Positions 42,724-50,704 of a DNA stretch of 64,000 bases are shown here, one piece after another (position 1 is the first letter of the stretch; each line of letters opens with the position of its first letter). The stretch comes from RBG-16-66-20 sp052386675. Its GTDB lineage: Bacteria > Pseudomonadota > Gammaproteobacteria > Burkholderiales > SG8-39. The translations under genes were made by a program, and so were the position numbers. The DNA is taken from NCBI GenBank assembly GCA_052386675.1, contig JBQTJX010000034.1, positions 1 to 64,000 of the forward strand. The letters run 5' to 3'. Under the pieces are notes generated by a model, which saw nothing but the letters and a program-made list of their open reading frames with translations, was not told where the DNA came from and searched no databases.

Positions 42724-43680
42724 ATGGCCGCGACCTGTCCCTGGTGCAATGCTCCTCGCGATTCGGGCCCCGAGTGCCCGAAATGCGGGGCCAACTACGC
42801 CAAGGCGGAGGCCATCAGGAAGCAGGGCCGGGCGGGCGCGGCCGCCGCGGCGCCTGTGCAACCGGCGCTGCAGCCCGACGCTTTCGCGCCGCTCCCGGGC
42901 GGCATCCAGCTCCAGCCCCTGACCGGGCCCGAGGGCATCCAGGACCCGGCGCTCGAATTCAGGTTCTGCCTCGCCGCGATTCCCGCGATGCTCGTGCTCG
43001 CACTCCTGTTCAACGCCTTCATGCCGTTCCTGCAGCGCACCTTCCTCACCATGCCGGTGCACGAGCTGGGGCATTCCATCACCGCGTGGTTGTGCGGCTT
43101 CTGGTCGATCCCGACCTTGTGGAAGGCGATCACCGCGGAAACGCGCGGCTTCGTGACGCCGCTGGTGGTGCTGGGCGCAGTCGGGTTCATGGCCTGGCGC
43201 GCCTGGACGAAGGAGAACTGGCTGGTGGTCGCGCTCGCCGGGGTCATCCTGCTGCTGCAGCTCATCGGCACGCTGGGCATATCGCAGAAGACCGCGATGA
43301 TGCTGGTGGTGTTCGGCGGCGATGGCCTCGGGATGATCCTCGCCACGTTGCTGATGGCCAGCTTCTTCTTCGGCAAGGAGACCAACCTCTACAAGGGCAG
43401 CCTGCGCTGGGGCTTCGTCGCCATCGGCGCGGCGGCCTTCGTGGACATGTTCTCGGTGTGGTGGGCGACGCGCACCGACAAGGGCAGGATTCCCTTCGGC
43501 GAGCAGGAAGGCACCGGGCTTTCGGATGCGACGAAACTCGTGGACGACTACGGCTGGGCCGTGGACCAGCTGGTCAACCGGCACGTGGCGGTGGGCGTGC
43601 TGTGCCTGCTCGCGCTTGCCGCGGTCTATGCGTGGGGAGTGTGGCGGGCGTGGCAGGCGGCGCGGGCCTCAACCGCCTGA
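42724..43680 (+). CDS. Zinc-ribbon polytopic membrane protein with HExxH (M50-like)
   Basis: 318 residues. N-terminal zinc ribbon CPWCNAPRDSGPECPKCGAN (C5, C8, C18, C21), a proline/alanine linker, then about five hydrophobic segments. The first is followed by MPVHELGHSITAWLCGF with HELGH at 113-117, the zinc-binding motif of site-2-protease (M50) peptidases. GGDGLGMILATLL in a later segment could supply the third ligand Asp. Intramembrane proteolysis is the natural guess but unproven. ATG 42724 has TAGGAT 7 nt upstream and no Shine-Dalgarno sequence. Confidence 0.7.
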   Translation: MAATCPWCNAPRDSGPECPKCGANYAKAEAIRKQGRAGAAAAAPVQPALQPDAFAPLPGGIQLQPLTGPEGIQDPALEFRFCLAAIPAMLVLALLFNAFMPFLQRTFLTMPVHELGHSITAWLCGFWSIPTLWKAITAETRGFVTPLVVLGAVGFMAWRAWTKENWLVVALAGVILLLQLIGTLGISQKTAMMLVVFGGDGLGMILATLLMASFFFGKETNLYKGSLRWGFVAIGAAAFVDMFSVWWATRTDKGRIPFGEQEGTGLSDATKLVDDYGWAVDQLVNRHVAVGVLCLLALAAVYAWGVWRAWQAARASTA

Positions 43681-43701
43681 ACGCGCGGGTATGATCCAGC
43701 C

Positions 43702-44829
43702 ATGAGCTCCGCCGACGCCGTCTCCCTCACGCAGAACCTGCTCCACTTCGACACCGTCAACCCGCCCGGACGCGAGCGCGACTGCGCGCGCCACATCGGT
43801 GAGCGGCTGCTCGCCTGGGGCTACCAGGTCGAATACCACGAGTACGAGGACAGCCGCACCAGCGTGATCGCGCGCGCCGGCGGCAACGACGCGAAGCCGC
43901 CGCTGTGCCTCACCGGCCACCTCGACATCGTGCCGCTGGGCACGCGCAAGTGGTCCAGGGATCCTTTCGCCGGCGAGACCGACGGCGACAAGCTCTACGG
44001 CCGCGGCTCTTCGGACATGAAGGCCGGCGTCGCGGGCATGCTCATCGCCGCGCGCGCTTTCGCCGACAAGCTCAGCGGCACGCCGGGCATCGTGCTGGTG
44101 CTGACCGCCTCCGAGGAGAACGGCTGCGTCGGCTCGCGCCACCTGGCGCAGCTGCCCAAGCTGATGGGCCAGGCGGGCGCCATCGTCGTGGGCGAGCCCA
44201 CCTCCAACTACCCGATGGTCGGCCACAAGGGTTCGATCAAGTTCCATGCCGAATTCAAGGGCGTATCCGCGCACGGCTCCATGCCGCACCTGGGCGACAA
44301 CGCCATCTACAAGGCGGCCAGGGCCATTGCGAAGCTGGAAGGCTTCGAGTTCGGCGTCCCGGCGCACCCGGTCATGGGCTCGCCGACGATGAATGTCGGC
44401 ACGGTGGAAGGCGGCAGCGGCGTCAACCTGGTGCCGGACCTGGCGCGCATCGGCGTCGACATCCGCACCGTGCCCGGCACCGACCACGCGGCGCTGTTGA
44501 AGCGGCTGCAGGCGCTGATGGGCGCGGACGCGCAGATGGACATCTTCTCCGACATGGGCCCGGTGTGGACCGAGCCGCAGAACGAGTGGATGCAGCGCGT
44601 GTTCGAGATCTGCAAGCCGGTGCTGAAGGAAAAGCCCGAGGCCCGCACCGCGCCCTACATGACTGACGCCGCGAACCTGCTCACCGCCTGGAAGGGCGCG
44701 CCGACGGTGGTGCTGGGGCCGGGCGAGGCGGCCATGGCGCACCAGACTGACGAGTATTGCAACATGGAGCGCATCCGGCAGTCGGTGGGGATCTACGAGG
44801 CCCTGATCCACGACTGGACCCGGGCCTGA
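43702..44829 (+). CDS. M20-family ArgE/DapE-type deacylase
   Basis: 375 residues. Metal-site motifs LTGHLDIVPLG, YGRGSSDMKAGVAGM, LTASEENGCVGS (catalytic/ligand EE), VVGEPTSNYPMVGHKGS and LGPGEAAMAHQTDEY (last His ligand) are all present, as is the dimerisation-domain GVSAHGSMPHLGDNAI. It should hydrolyse an N-acyl amino acid, dipeptide or carbamoyl compound with two Zn ions. Substrate unknown; no arginine or lysine pathway genes are nearby. ATG 43702 has TATGAT (43690-43695) 6 nt before it, suggesting a leaderless transcript. Confidence 0.88.
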   Translation: MSSADAVSLTQNLLHFDTVNPPGRERDCARHIGERLLAWGYQVEYHEYEDSRTSVIARAGGNDAKPPLCLTGHLDIVPLGTRKWSRDPFAGETDGDKLYGRGSSDMKAGVAGMLIAARAFADKLSGTPGIVLVLTASEENGCVGSRHLAQLPKLMGQAGAIVVGEPTSNYPMVGHKGSIKFHAEFKGVSAHGSMPHLGDNAIYKAARAIAKLEGFEFGVPAHPVMGSPTMNVGTVEGGSGVNLVPDLARIGVDIRTVPGTDHAALLKRLQALMGADAQMDIFSDMGPVWTEPQNEWMQRVFEICKPVLKEKPEARTAPYMTDAANLLTAWKGAPTVVLGPGEAAMAHQTDEYCNMERIRQSVGIYEALIHDWTRA

Positions 44830-44850
44830 CCGCAGCCTGGTGACCGTGGG

Positions 44851-45363
44851 CTAGTTCGCCGCCTCGAATTCCTTCGAGACCTGCGCGTGCGTGGCCCAGA
44901 AGGGCCGCGGCTTCACGCCGTTCAACACGTCGGCCAGGATGCCCGCATGCACCGGCCAGCCGCCGCCCACCGCGTAGAGCAGGCCGCGCTCGTCCGGCAT
45001 CCGGTGGTGGATGGTCAGCAGCACGTCCTTGCCCTTGGGTGTCAGTTCGTAGGTCACCTCCGAATCGCCGGCGTCCCACTTCCAGGTGTGGGCGAGCACG
45101 CGCAGGGGCTCCAGGCGCGTGATCCGGCCCTTGATGCGGCGCGAGGGGCCGCCCTTTGGCGTGTCATCCGAGAGCGAGTCGTTGTCGAAGCGCAGTTCGA
45201 TCTCGCCGCCCACGCGCAGGTCGAACTCGCCCGCGGCGAGCCAGGTCGCGCGCTTGTCTGATTCGGTGAGGTAGGCCCAGACCCGATCGACCGGGCCGGG
45301 CAGCAGGCGCTCGAAGCGGATGGTGGAGGGCTTGATGAGGGTGGAACGCGGGTCGTCGATCAC
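44851..45363 (-). CDS. SRPBCC (AHSA1/START-like) family protein
   Basis: 170 residues. IRFERLLPGPVDRVWAYLTE, RATWLAAGEFDLRVGGEIEL, LEPLRVLAHTWKWDA and GWPVHAGILADVLNG follow the AHSA1-like SRPBCC pattern, a hydrophobic ligand-binding cavity without catalytic residues. It is coupled by ATGA overlap to an upstream ArsR-family regulator, a very common pair in proteobacteria and actinobacteria, whose physiological ligand is generally unknown. Confidence 0.88.
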   Translation of the reverse strand: MIDDPRSTLIKPSTIRFERLLPGPVDRVWAYLTESDKRATWLAAGEFDLRVGGEIELRFDNDSLSDDTPKGGPSRRIKGRITRLEPLRVLAHTWKWDAGDSEVTYELTPKGKDVLLTIHHRMPDERGLLYAVGGGWPVHAGILADVLNGVKPRPFWATHAQVSKEFEAAN

Positions 45364-45704
45364 GGTTTTCTCCTTTGTCTGGCTTTTTCGATGGCGTCTT
45401 CCGCGCGCAGCGCGGCTTCAAGCTTGTCCAGGCGCTGGGTCCAGGCGGCGCGCTCGCGCAGCATCCAGGCGGCGGCCGCGTCCAGCGGGGCGGCATCCAG
45501 CGACAGGTAGTGGTCGCGGCCCTCGACGCGCCGCTTCACCAGGCCGGCGCGCTCCAGGATGCGGATGTGCTTGGAGACCGAATTGAGCGAAATGTCGAAG
45601 GGCGCCGCGATCTCGGTCACGCGCGCATCGCCGCCGGCCAGGCGCTTCAGGATGCTGCGGCGGGTCTGGTCCGCGAGTGCGACGAGGGTGTCATCCAGGT
45701 CCAT
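45360..45704 (-). CDS. ArsR-family transcriptional regulator
   Basis: 114 residues with a winged helix: LADQTRRSILKRLAGGDARV, TEIAAPFDISLNSVSKHIRI and LERAGLVKRRVEGRDHYLSL. No metal-binding ELCVCDL-type cysteine motif, so it is unlikely to sense metals. It is the first gene of a two-gene unit with the SRPBCC protein and probably represses it. Confidence 0.9.
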   Translation of the reverse strand: MDLDDTLVALADQTRRSILKRLAGGDARVTEIAAPFDISLNSVSKHIRILERAGLVKRRVEGRDHYLSLDAAPLDAAAAWMLRERAAWTQRLDKLEAALRAEDAIEKARQRRKP

Positions 45705-45768
45705 GCCGTATACATTAACCTAAAAGGGTGAATGATGCAAGAGCCCCGGCTGGCTGGCCGCCTGCGGC

Positions 45769-45774
45769 TACAAT
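45769..45774 (+). promoter_or_regulatory. -10-like hexamer ahead of the probable selenoprotein gene
   Basis: TACAAT ends 6 nt before ATG 45781, with no Shine-Dalgarno sequence between. This predicts a leaderless transcript and supports ATG 45781 as the true start, ahead of the in-frame TGA. Confidence 0.5.
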
Positions 45775-45780
45775 GCCGCC

Positions 45781-46413
45781 ATGAGCGAATCCTTGGAAAT
45801 GGAAATTTTCTCCGACTACGTCTGACCCTGGTGCTACCTCAGTACCGTGCGTATTGAGAAACTGAAGCGGGAGCAGGACGTGAAGGTGAAGTGGGTGCAT
45901 TTCCCCCTGCACCCGGACACGCCGGCCGAAGGCAAGAGCCTGGAAGCGCTCTTCGCCGGCCGCGGCTTCAACATCGCGCAGAAGCAGGCCGAGATGCGCG
46001 CCCGCATGCAAGCCGAAGGGCTGCCCTACGGCAACCGCTCGCACACCTACAACAGCCGGCTCGCGCAGGAACTGGGGGCCTGGGTGGATTCACTGGGTGA
46101 CCAGCACACCGGCCCGGACATCCACGACGCGCTGTTCCGCGCCTATTTCGTGGACGGCAAGAACATCGGCGACCCGGACACGCTGGTCGCGATTGCAAAG
46201 GCGGTCGGTCTTCCCGAGGACAAGGCGCGCGAAGTGCTGGAGAAGCGCACGTTCAAGGAAGCGGTGGATGCCGACTGGGAGAAATCCCGCGACTACGGCG
46301 TCACCGGCGTGCCGACCTTCGTCGCCGGCGGCTACGGCGTGGTGGGCGCCCAGCCCTACGAGGCGCTGGAGCAACTGGCGCAGCAGGCGCGCGCCAAAGC
46401 CAGGTCCGGCTAG
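45781..46413 (+). CDS. DsbA/FrnE-family oxidoreductase, probable selenoprotein (TGA = Sec15)
   Basis: 210 residues if TGA at 45823-45825 is read through. The frame from ATG 45781 reads MSESLEMEIFSDYV, TGA, PWCYLSTVRIEKLK, so the TGA takes the place of the first Cys in the CPWC redox centre of DsbA/FrnE proteins. Downstream the frame is intact, with PDTPAEGKSLEALFAGRGFN, DIHDALFRAYFVDGKNIGD and the cis-Pro segment GVTGVPTFVAG. A SECIS-like hairpin follows (45838-45858). Without recoding only an N-terminally clipped frame from 45847 would be called, lacking the active site. The alternative is a TGC-to-TGA nonsense mutation or a sequencing error. Likely role: thiol/selenol redox chemistry in the cytosol, as there is no signal peptide. 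Confidence 0.78.
45838..45858 (+). promoter_or_regulatory. SECIS-like hairpin after the in-frame TGA
   Basis: CTCAGTAC (45838-45845) pairs with GTATTGAG (45851-45858): eight base pairs, one a G-U. The 5-nt loop CGTGC has G in its second position. The loop starts 21 nt after the TGA. These values fit the published bacterial SECIS model (short stem, apical loop with an early G, 16-37 nt from the UGA), which is established knowledge; SelB binding here is inferred. Confidence 0.65.
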
Positions 46414-46427
46414 GCCAGCCAGGCCGC

Positions 46428-46907
46428 CTAGGCCACCTCAAACTCCCCGTTGATCTCCACCGCGATGCCACGCGGTAGCGCGACGTGGCCGACGGCGGAG
46501 CGCGCGTGGCGGCCGGACTCCGGCCCCCACACTTCATAGAACAGGTCCGATGCGCCGTCGATCACGCCCGGTTGCTGCGCGAAATCCGGCGTGCAGTTGC
46601 ACATCCCGAACAGGCGCAGCACGCGCTTCACCCGGTCCAGGTCGCCCCCGCAGTGCGCCTTCAGCGTCGCCATCATGGTGAGCGCCACCGCGCGCGCGGT
46701 GGCATAACCTTCTTCCACCGTGATGTCGACGCCGAACTTGCCGGTCTGGCGCACGCCCGGCAGTTGCGGCAGGGCGAGGCCGTGGCCGGAGAGCAACAGC
46801 AGCTTGCCCGACTGCGTGCAGCCGGTGCGGTTGTCCTTCGGGAAGGTGAACGGCGGCGGCAGTTCGTAGCCGAGCTGCTTCAGCCGCGCTTCGATCTGTC
46901 CGGCCAT
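46428..46907 (-). CDS. RidA/YjgF family protein (long form)
   Basis: 159 residues. KLLLLSGHGLALPQLPG, YATARAVALTMMATLKAHCG, DLDRVKRVLRLFGMCNCTPD and GRHARSAVGHVALPRGIAVE follow the longer RidA subfamily. Here the ARSAVG motif retains the arginine used by imine/enamine deaminases, unlike the other RidA proteins in the window. It is the last gene of a five-gene minus-strand cluster with a Bug receptor, triple RidA, enolase-superfamily and DUF1330 genes. Confidence 0.85.
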   Translation of the reverse strand: MAGQIEARLKQLGYELPPPFTFPKDNRTGCTQSGKLLLLSGHGLALPQLPGVRQTGKFGVDITVEEGYATARAVALTMMATLKAHCGGDLDRVKRVLRLFGMCNCTPDFAQQPGVIDGASDLFYEVWGPESGRHARSAVGHVALPRGIAVEINGEFEVA

Positions 46908-46927
46908 GGCGCGTCGCCTTTTTCTTT

Positions 46928-47887
46928 TTACTGGGGCTTGATGCCGACGGCTTCGCCCAGCTTGCGCGCCATGCCGACGTAGTCCTTGGCGAAGGCGTCG
47001 AATTGCGCCGCGCCCATGAACGCGGGCTCCGCGCCCAGCGTCGCGAGGCGATCCTTCACCGCCTGCTGCGCGAGTGCCTTCTGCATCTCGGCGGCAAAGC
47101 GATCGCGGATCGCCATCGGCGTATTGGCCGGTGCGAACACGCCGAACCAGTCGTCGCCTTCGTAGCCTTGCACGCCGGCCTGCGCGAGCGAAGGCACGCC
47201 CGGGTAGAAATTGGCGCCGGCGGCCGAGGTGGTGACCAGGATCTGCAGCTTGCCCGCCTTGGCGAGCGGGATCGCGTTCGGGCCCGGCGCGAAGGCATAC
47301 AGAACGCGTCCGGCCATGGCGTCGTTCACCGCCTCGGGCGTGCCGCGCTGCGGCACATGCTCGGCCTTGATCCCCGCGAGGTGCGCGGTGGCCGCCGCGT
47401 GCAGGTGCGCGGTGCTGCCCACGCCAGCGGAGGAGTAGTGGATCCCCTGCGGCTGCTTCTTCGCGTAGGCGATGAGGTCCTGCAGCGACTTGAAGCCGTG
47501 CTGGGTGGAGACCACCATGAAGCTGGGCGAGCGCGCCATCTGGCCGACGCCCACCAGGTCCTTGCCCACCTCGTAGGGCACGGTGCGGTCAATCGCGGCA
47601 CGGACGCCGAAAGCGCTCGCGACGGCAAGGAAGGTCCTGCCGTCGGGCGCCTGGTCGGCGACATGCTTGGAGCCGATGACGCCGCCGGCGCCGACGCGGT
47701 TGTCGATGATGATGGTGGTCTTCAGCGACTCGGCCATGTGCTGCGCGACGAGGCGCATGATGACGTCGGTGCCGCCGCCGGCGGTGAAGGGCACCACGAC
47801 GCGGATCTGCGGCGGCGGGAACTCCTGGGCCTGCGACGGCGCGGCGAAGGGAGCGAGGAGGAGCAGGGGCAGCAGGAGGCGTTTCAT
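46928..47887 (-). CDS. Bug/TctC-family extracytoplasmic substrate-binding protein
   Basis: 319 residues. Signal peptide ends AAPSQAQ, then FPPPQIRVVVPFTAGGGTDV, IDNRVGAGGVIGSKHVADQA, GVGSTAHLHAAATAHLAG and HVPQRGTPEAVNDAMAG. The usual HxPYKG loop is HVPQRG, a small departure that may change ligand choice. It stands between two RidA-type genes and probably captures the acid that the cluster degrades (inference). Confidence 0.9.
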   Translation of the reverse strand: MKRLLLPLLLLAPFAAPSQAQEFPPPQIRVVVPFTAGGGTDVIMRLVAQHMAESLKTTIIIDNRVGAGGVIGSKHVADQAPDGRTFLAVASAFGVRAAIDRTVPYEVGKDLVGVGQMARSPSFMVVSTQHGFKSLQDLIAYAKKQPQGIHYSSAGVGSTAHLHAAATAHLAGIKAEHVPQRGTPEAVNDAMAGRVLYAFAPGPNAIPLAKAGKLQILVTTSAAGANFYPGVPSLAQAGVQGYEGDDWFGVFAPANTPMAIRDRFAAEMQKALAQQAVKDRLATLGAEPAFMGAAQFDAFAKDYVGMARKLGEAVGIKPQ

Positions 47888-47899
47888 GGTCGTCCTTTC

Positions 47900-49213
47900 T
47901 CAGGGAGCGTGAGGCGCGTAGATCCAGAGGTCCAGCATCACCACCGCGCCAGGAACGGCGAGCGCGGGCACTTCGATGGCGGAAAAGGGCAGGTATTGCC
48001 CGGGCAGGCGCCGGTCCCACGCGCGCCACGCGGCGTGGAAATCGGACAGGCTGGTGTGGAACTGCTGCGCGCGCACCACGTTGGCGAGCGAGGTGCCGGC
48101 CTTGCGGCAGATTTTCTCGGCCTGCGCCAGCATGTAGTCCACCTGCAGTTCCGCCGCGGAAGCGAAATGCGGCTGGCGCGGATCGATGCGCGCCGGCGCG
48201 GCGAGCGCGCCCTTCGCGTCCACCGCCATCAGGCCGCCCACGAACAGCAGGTCGCCGGCGCGGATGGCCTGCACCTGCCCGGCGAAAGGCATCGGCACGC
48301 CGGCGTCCACGACCTGTTTCCTGGTCCTGCCGCCGCGGCGCACGCTGATGGTGTTGATCTCGATGCGGCCCACCTCGCACACGAAACCCGGGTTCGAGGT
48401 GGTGATGATGGTCGTGGCGGGAGGCGCCTTGGGGAAATGCTTCGCCCACACCTCGTTGAATTTCGGCACGTCCTCCAGGTCGCGCAGGTAGACCTGCGCC
48501 TTGACCACGTCTTCGAGCCGGTTGCCGACGCTGGCAAGCGCGGACTTCAGCTTGCGGGTGAGGATGAATTCGGTCTCCAGCTTGATGGGCGAACCCTTCC
48601 AGAGATGGCCCGCGTGCAGGCGCGCGGAAGGATCGATCGGGCCCTCGGCGGCATTGAAGGCCTCGGCGGTCTGGCCGGCGACGAACACGTAGTCACCACA
48701 GGTGAGCACCGGGCTGTAGCCGGAGCTGGCATGCACCGGCAGGTCCTTCGGACGGCGCTGCACCGGCTTCATGCCGCGCCCGGGCACGACCGCCATCAAC
48801 TGCACTTCCATGTCCTGCCCCGCGGCGAGGAACTCCTGGTGCAGGTTCGAGGTGCTGGGCGGGATGTGGCCGCCGAAAAACCGGCGCCGCTCCTCGTGGT
48901 ACGCGGGCACCACCTGGCCGTGGCGGTAGTACTGATCCACGCGCACCACGTGGTCGCGGTCGCCGCCGCCGGCCTTGAGCACTTTCGCGAAGCTGGCGAA
49001 GACGCGCAGCGCTTCCTTCTTGTTTTTCGGCAGGCCATGGGCCGGCGCACCGGCCTCGAGCACTTCCGGCGCCATGCCGGAGACGAAATCGGCGGTGCCC
49101 TTGTGTCCGGTGGCGAAAATCCAGCGCCCGGCACGGATACCCGGGGCATAGCGCACGCCGCCGGGCTGGATGGTGACGGGCAGGAGCGGCTTCGTCGCGG
49201 GGCGTGAAGGCAT
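47900..49213 (-). CDS. Triple RidA-domain fusion protein
   Basis: 437 residues containing three consecutive YjgF/RidA-like units: about 14-160 (GRWIFATGHKGTADFVSG, HIPPSTSNLHQEFLA), about 165-310 (GDYVFVAGQTAEAFNAAEGP, KAPPATTIITTSNPG, RIEINTISV) and about 318-437 (GDLLFVGGLMAVDAKGALAA, YLPFSAIEVPALAVPGA). RidA normally works as a homotrimer with sites at the interfaces, so the fusion could be a single-chain pseudo-trimer. None of the three repeats has Arg at the PARTxV position, so deaminase activity is not expected. It lies 12 bp upstream of the Bug gene in the same operon. Confidence 0.82.
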   Translation of the reverse strand: MPSRPATKPLLPVTIQPGGVRYAPGIRAGRWIFATGHKGTADFVSGMAPEVLEAGAPAHGLPKNKKEALRVFASFAKVLKAGGGDRDHVVRVDQYYRHGQVVPAYHEERRRFFGGHIPPSTSNLHQEFLAAGQDMEVQLMAVVPGRGMKPVQRRPKDLPVHASSGYSPVLTCGDYVFVAGQTAEAFNAAEGPIDPSARLHAGHLWKGSPIKLETEFILTRKLKSALASVGNRLEDVVKAQVYLRDLEDVPKFNEVWAKHFPKAPPATTIITTSNPGFVCEVGRIEINTISVRRGGRTRKQVVDAGVPMPFAGQVQAIRAGDLLFVGGLMAVDAKGALAAPARIDPRQPHFASAAELQVDYMLAQAEKICRKAGTSLANVVRAQQFHTSLSDFHAAWRAWDRRLPGQYLPFSAIEVPALAVPGAVVMLDLWIYAPHAP

Positions 49214-49267
49214 GCGGAAAGACTAGCGCATTGCGCCCGCGCCGGTGTTCCGCGAGGCGAGATGGCC

Positions 49268-50347
49268 CTAGGCGCTGCGGTACTTCTCCACAGCACCCTT
49301 CGCCAGCACCATGCCGTGCCCATGCCGCTCCGGGATGCGGATGGCGCCGTTCACGCATTGCGGCAGCGCCTCGAACAGGTCCGCCGGCATCCAGTCCATG
49401 AGCTCCACCAGGAAGCCGTTGGCCAGCGTGCCGCAGACCTGGATGGACAGCTCGTACACCACGTGCGGCGAGACGCGGATGCCATGCGCCGCCGCGAGGT
49501 GGCCGATCTTCAGCGTCTCGCTGTAGCCGTTGGCGCGGCAGATGTCGGGCATGAGGTAGCGCGCGGCGCGGCGCTCGATGAGGTCGCGGAATTCGTAGCG
49601 GTTGTAGTGGTTCTCGCCGGTGGCGACCGGGATGCGGATCGCGGCGGCGACCTCGGCGCAGGCGGCGTTGTCGTCCGAGTTGACCGGCTCCTCATACCAG
49701 ACCAGGTCGAATTCCTCCAGCAGCGCGGCCTGGCGGATGTTGCCGGTCAGGTCGAGCTTCTGGTTCACGTCGACCATCATGCTGACGCCGGGCCCGAGCG
49801 CTTTCTTCACCGCCGCGACCCGCTTGCGGTTCATTTCCGGGTCGGGATGGTGAATCTTCATCTTGTAGTAGCGGCAGCCCATGGCGGCGTAGCGCTCGGC
49901 CTCGCCGATGAGGTCGGCCTCGGTGTAGTTGCCCCAACCCCCGGAGCCGTAGCAGTCGGCGCTGTCGCGCACCGCGCCCCAGAGCTTGTACAGCGGCAGT
50001 TCCGCCGCCTTGCCCGCGATGTCCCACAGGCCGATGTCCAGCGCCGAGAGCGCCATCCCGGCGATGCCGACGCGGCGCACGCCGCGGTCGCCGCGATACA
50101 TCTTCTCCCACAGCTTCTCCACCGCGAGCGGGTCCTCGCCGAGGAGCAGGGGCTTCAAGCGCGTCTCCAGGTAGGCGAGCACGCTCTCCGCGCCGCCGCC
50201 GCCGAACACCAGGCTGTAGCCCAGGCCCTGCAGCCCCTCGTCAGTGGCGATCTGCGCCACCACCAGCTTGTGGTGCGGGAAATCCAGCGCCATGGGCTTG
50301 GGCGGCGCAACCGTGAGGACACAGGCCTCGATCGCAGTGATCTTCAT
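49268..50347 (-). CDS. Enolase-superfamily enzyme (mandelate racemase/muconate lactonizing type)
   Basis: 359 residues from ATG 50347, the start of MKITAIEACVLTVAPPKPMA. Catalytic elements: KxK motif in YYKMKIHHPD, Asp in MMVDVNQKLD, Glu in WYEEPVNSDD, Glu in VATGENHYNRYEFRD and His in RVSPHVVYE. This set (KxK, D-E-E, H) fits mandelate-racemase-subgroup acid-sugar dehydratases or racemases. The start overlaps or abuts the end of the DUF1330 gene, so they are one operon. Substrate unresolved. Confidence 0.87.
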   Translation of the reverse strand: MKITAIEACVLTVAPPKPMALDFPHHKLVVAQIATDEGLQGLGYSLVFGGGGAESVLAYLETRLKPLLLGEDPLAVEKLWEKMYRGDRGVRRVGIAGMALSALDIGLWDIAGKAAELPLYKLWGAVRDSADCYGSGGWGNYTEADLIGEAERYAAMGCRYYKMKIHHPDPEMNRKRVAAVKKALGPGVSMMVDVNQKLDLTGNIRQAALLEEFDLVWYEEPVNSDDNAACAEVAAAIRIPVATGENHYNRYEFRDLIERRAARYLMPDICRANGYSETLKIGHLAAAHGIRVSPHVVYELSIQVCGTLANGFLVELMDWMPADLFEALPQCVNGAIRIPERHGHGMVLAKGAVEKYRSA

Positions 50348-50348
50348 C

Positions 50349-50642
50349 TCAGGGGGCGCCCTCGACGATGCGGAAATCGCGATCAACGCCGTCGCCCAGC
50401 GCCTTCAGCGCGGCCTGGTAGGCGGGGCCGTCATGCACCGCGTGGGCGGCGGCGAGGCTTTCGAACTCCACCACCACGGTGCGCTGCATGACACCGTTGT
50501 CGTGCACCTTGTCCGGCATGCCGCGGACCACGAAGCGCCCGCCGGCGCCCAGGATCGCCGGGCCGGCGAGCGCGGCGTAGGCGGCGAGCGCGTCGGGTTT
50601 ATGGATGGCGCGGTAGCAGGAAATCCAGTAGGCCTTGGCCAT
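50349..50642 (-). CDS. DUF1330 family protein
   Basis: 97 residues. AKAYWISCYRAIHKPDALAA, LAGPAILGAGGRFVVRG, RTVVVEFESLAAAHAVHDGP and YQAALKALGDGVDRDFRIVE give the ferredoxin-like dimeric alpha-beta barrel of DUF1330. ATG 50642 has GAGGAG at good distance upstream. Function unknown in general; family members often sit in catabolic operons. It is the first gene of the minus-strand cluster and stands divergent from a Bug gene. Confidence 0.9.
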   Translation of the reverse strand: MAKAYWISCYRAIHKPDALAAYAALAGPAILGAGGRFVVRGMPDKVHDNGVMQRTVVVEFESLAAAHAVHDGPAYQAALKALGDGVDRDFRIVEGAP

Positions 50643-50704
50643 GGTGTGCTCCTCAGTTTGAATCCGACTATGATGCCTGAACGCAACCACCAGCGAGACT
50701 TCGC

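Noticed and set aside
45830..45846. Alternative hairpin GGTGCT/AGTACC after the TGA
   Set aside because: It has six pairs, one G-U, a loop ACCTC without an early G, and its loop starts only 11 nt from the TGA. The hairpin at 45838-45858 fits the SECIS rules better and the two are mutually exclusive.
45847..46413. DsbA-family gene starting at GTG 45847
   Set aside because: This start lies inside the domain, after the redox motif and within the SECIS-like hairpin. The frame upstream to ATG 45781 encodes the missing first strand, so the recoded reading is preferred.
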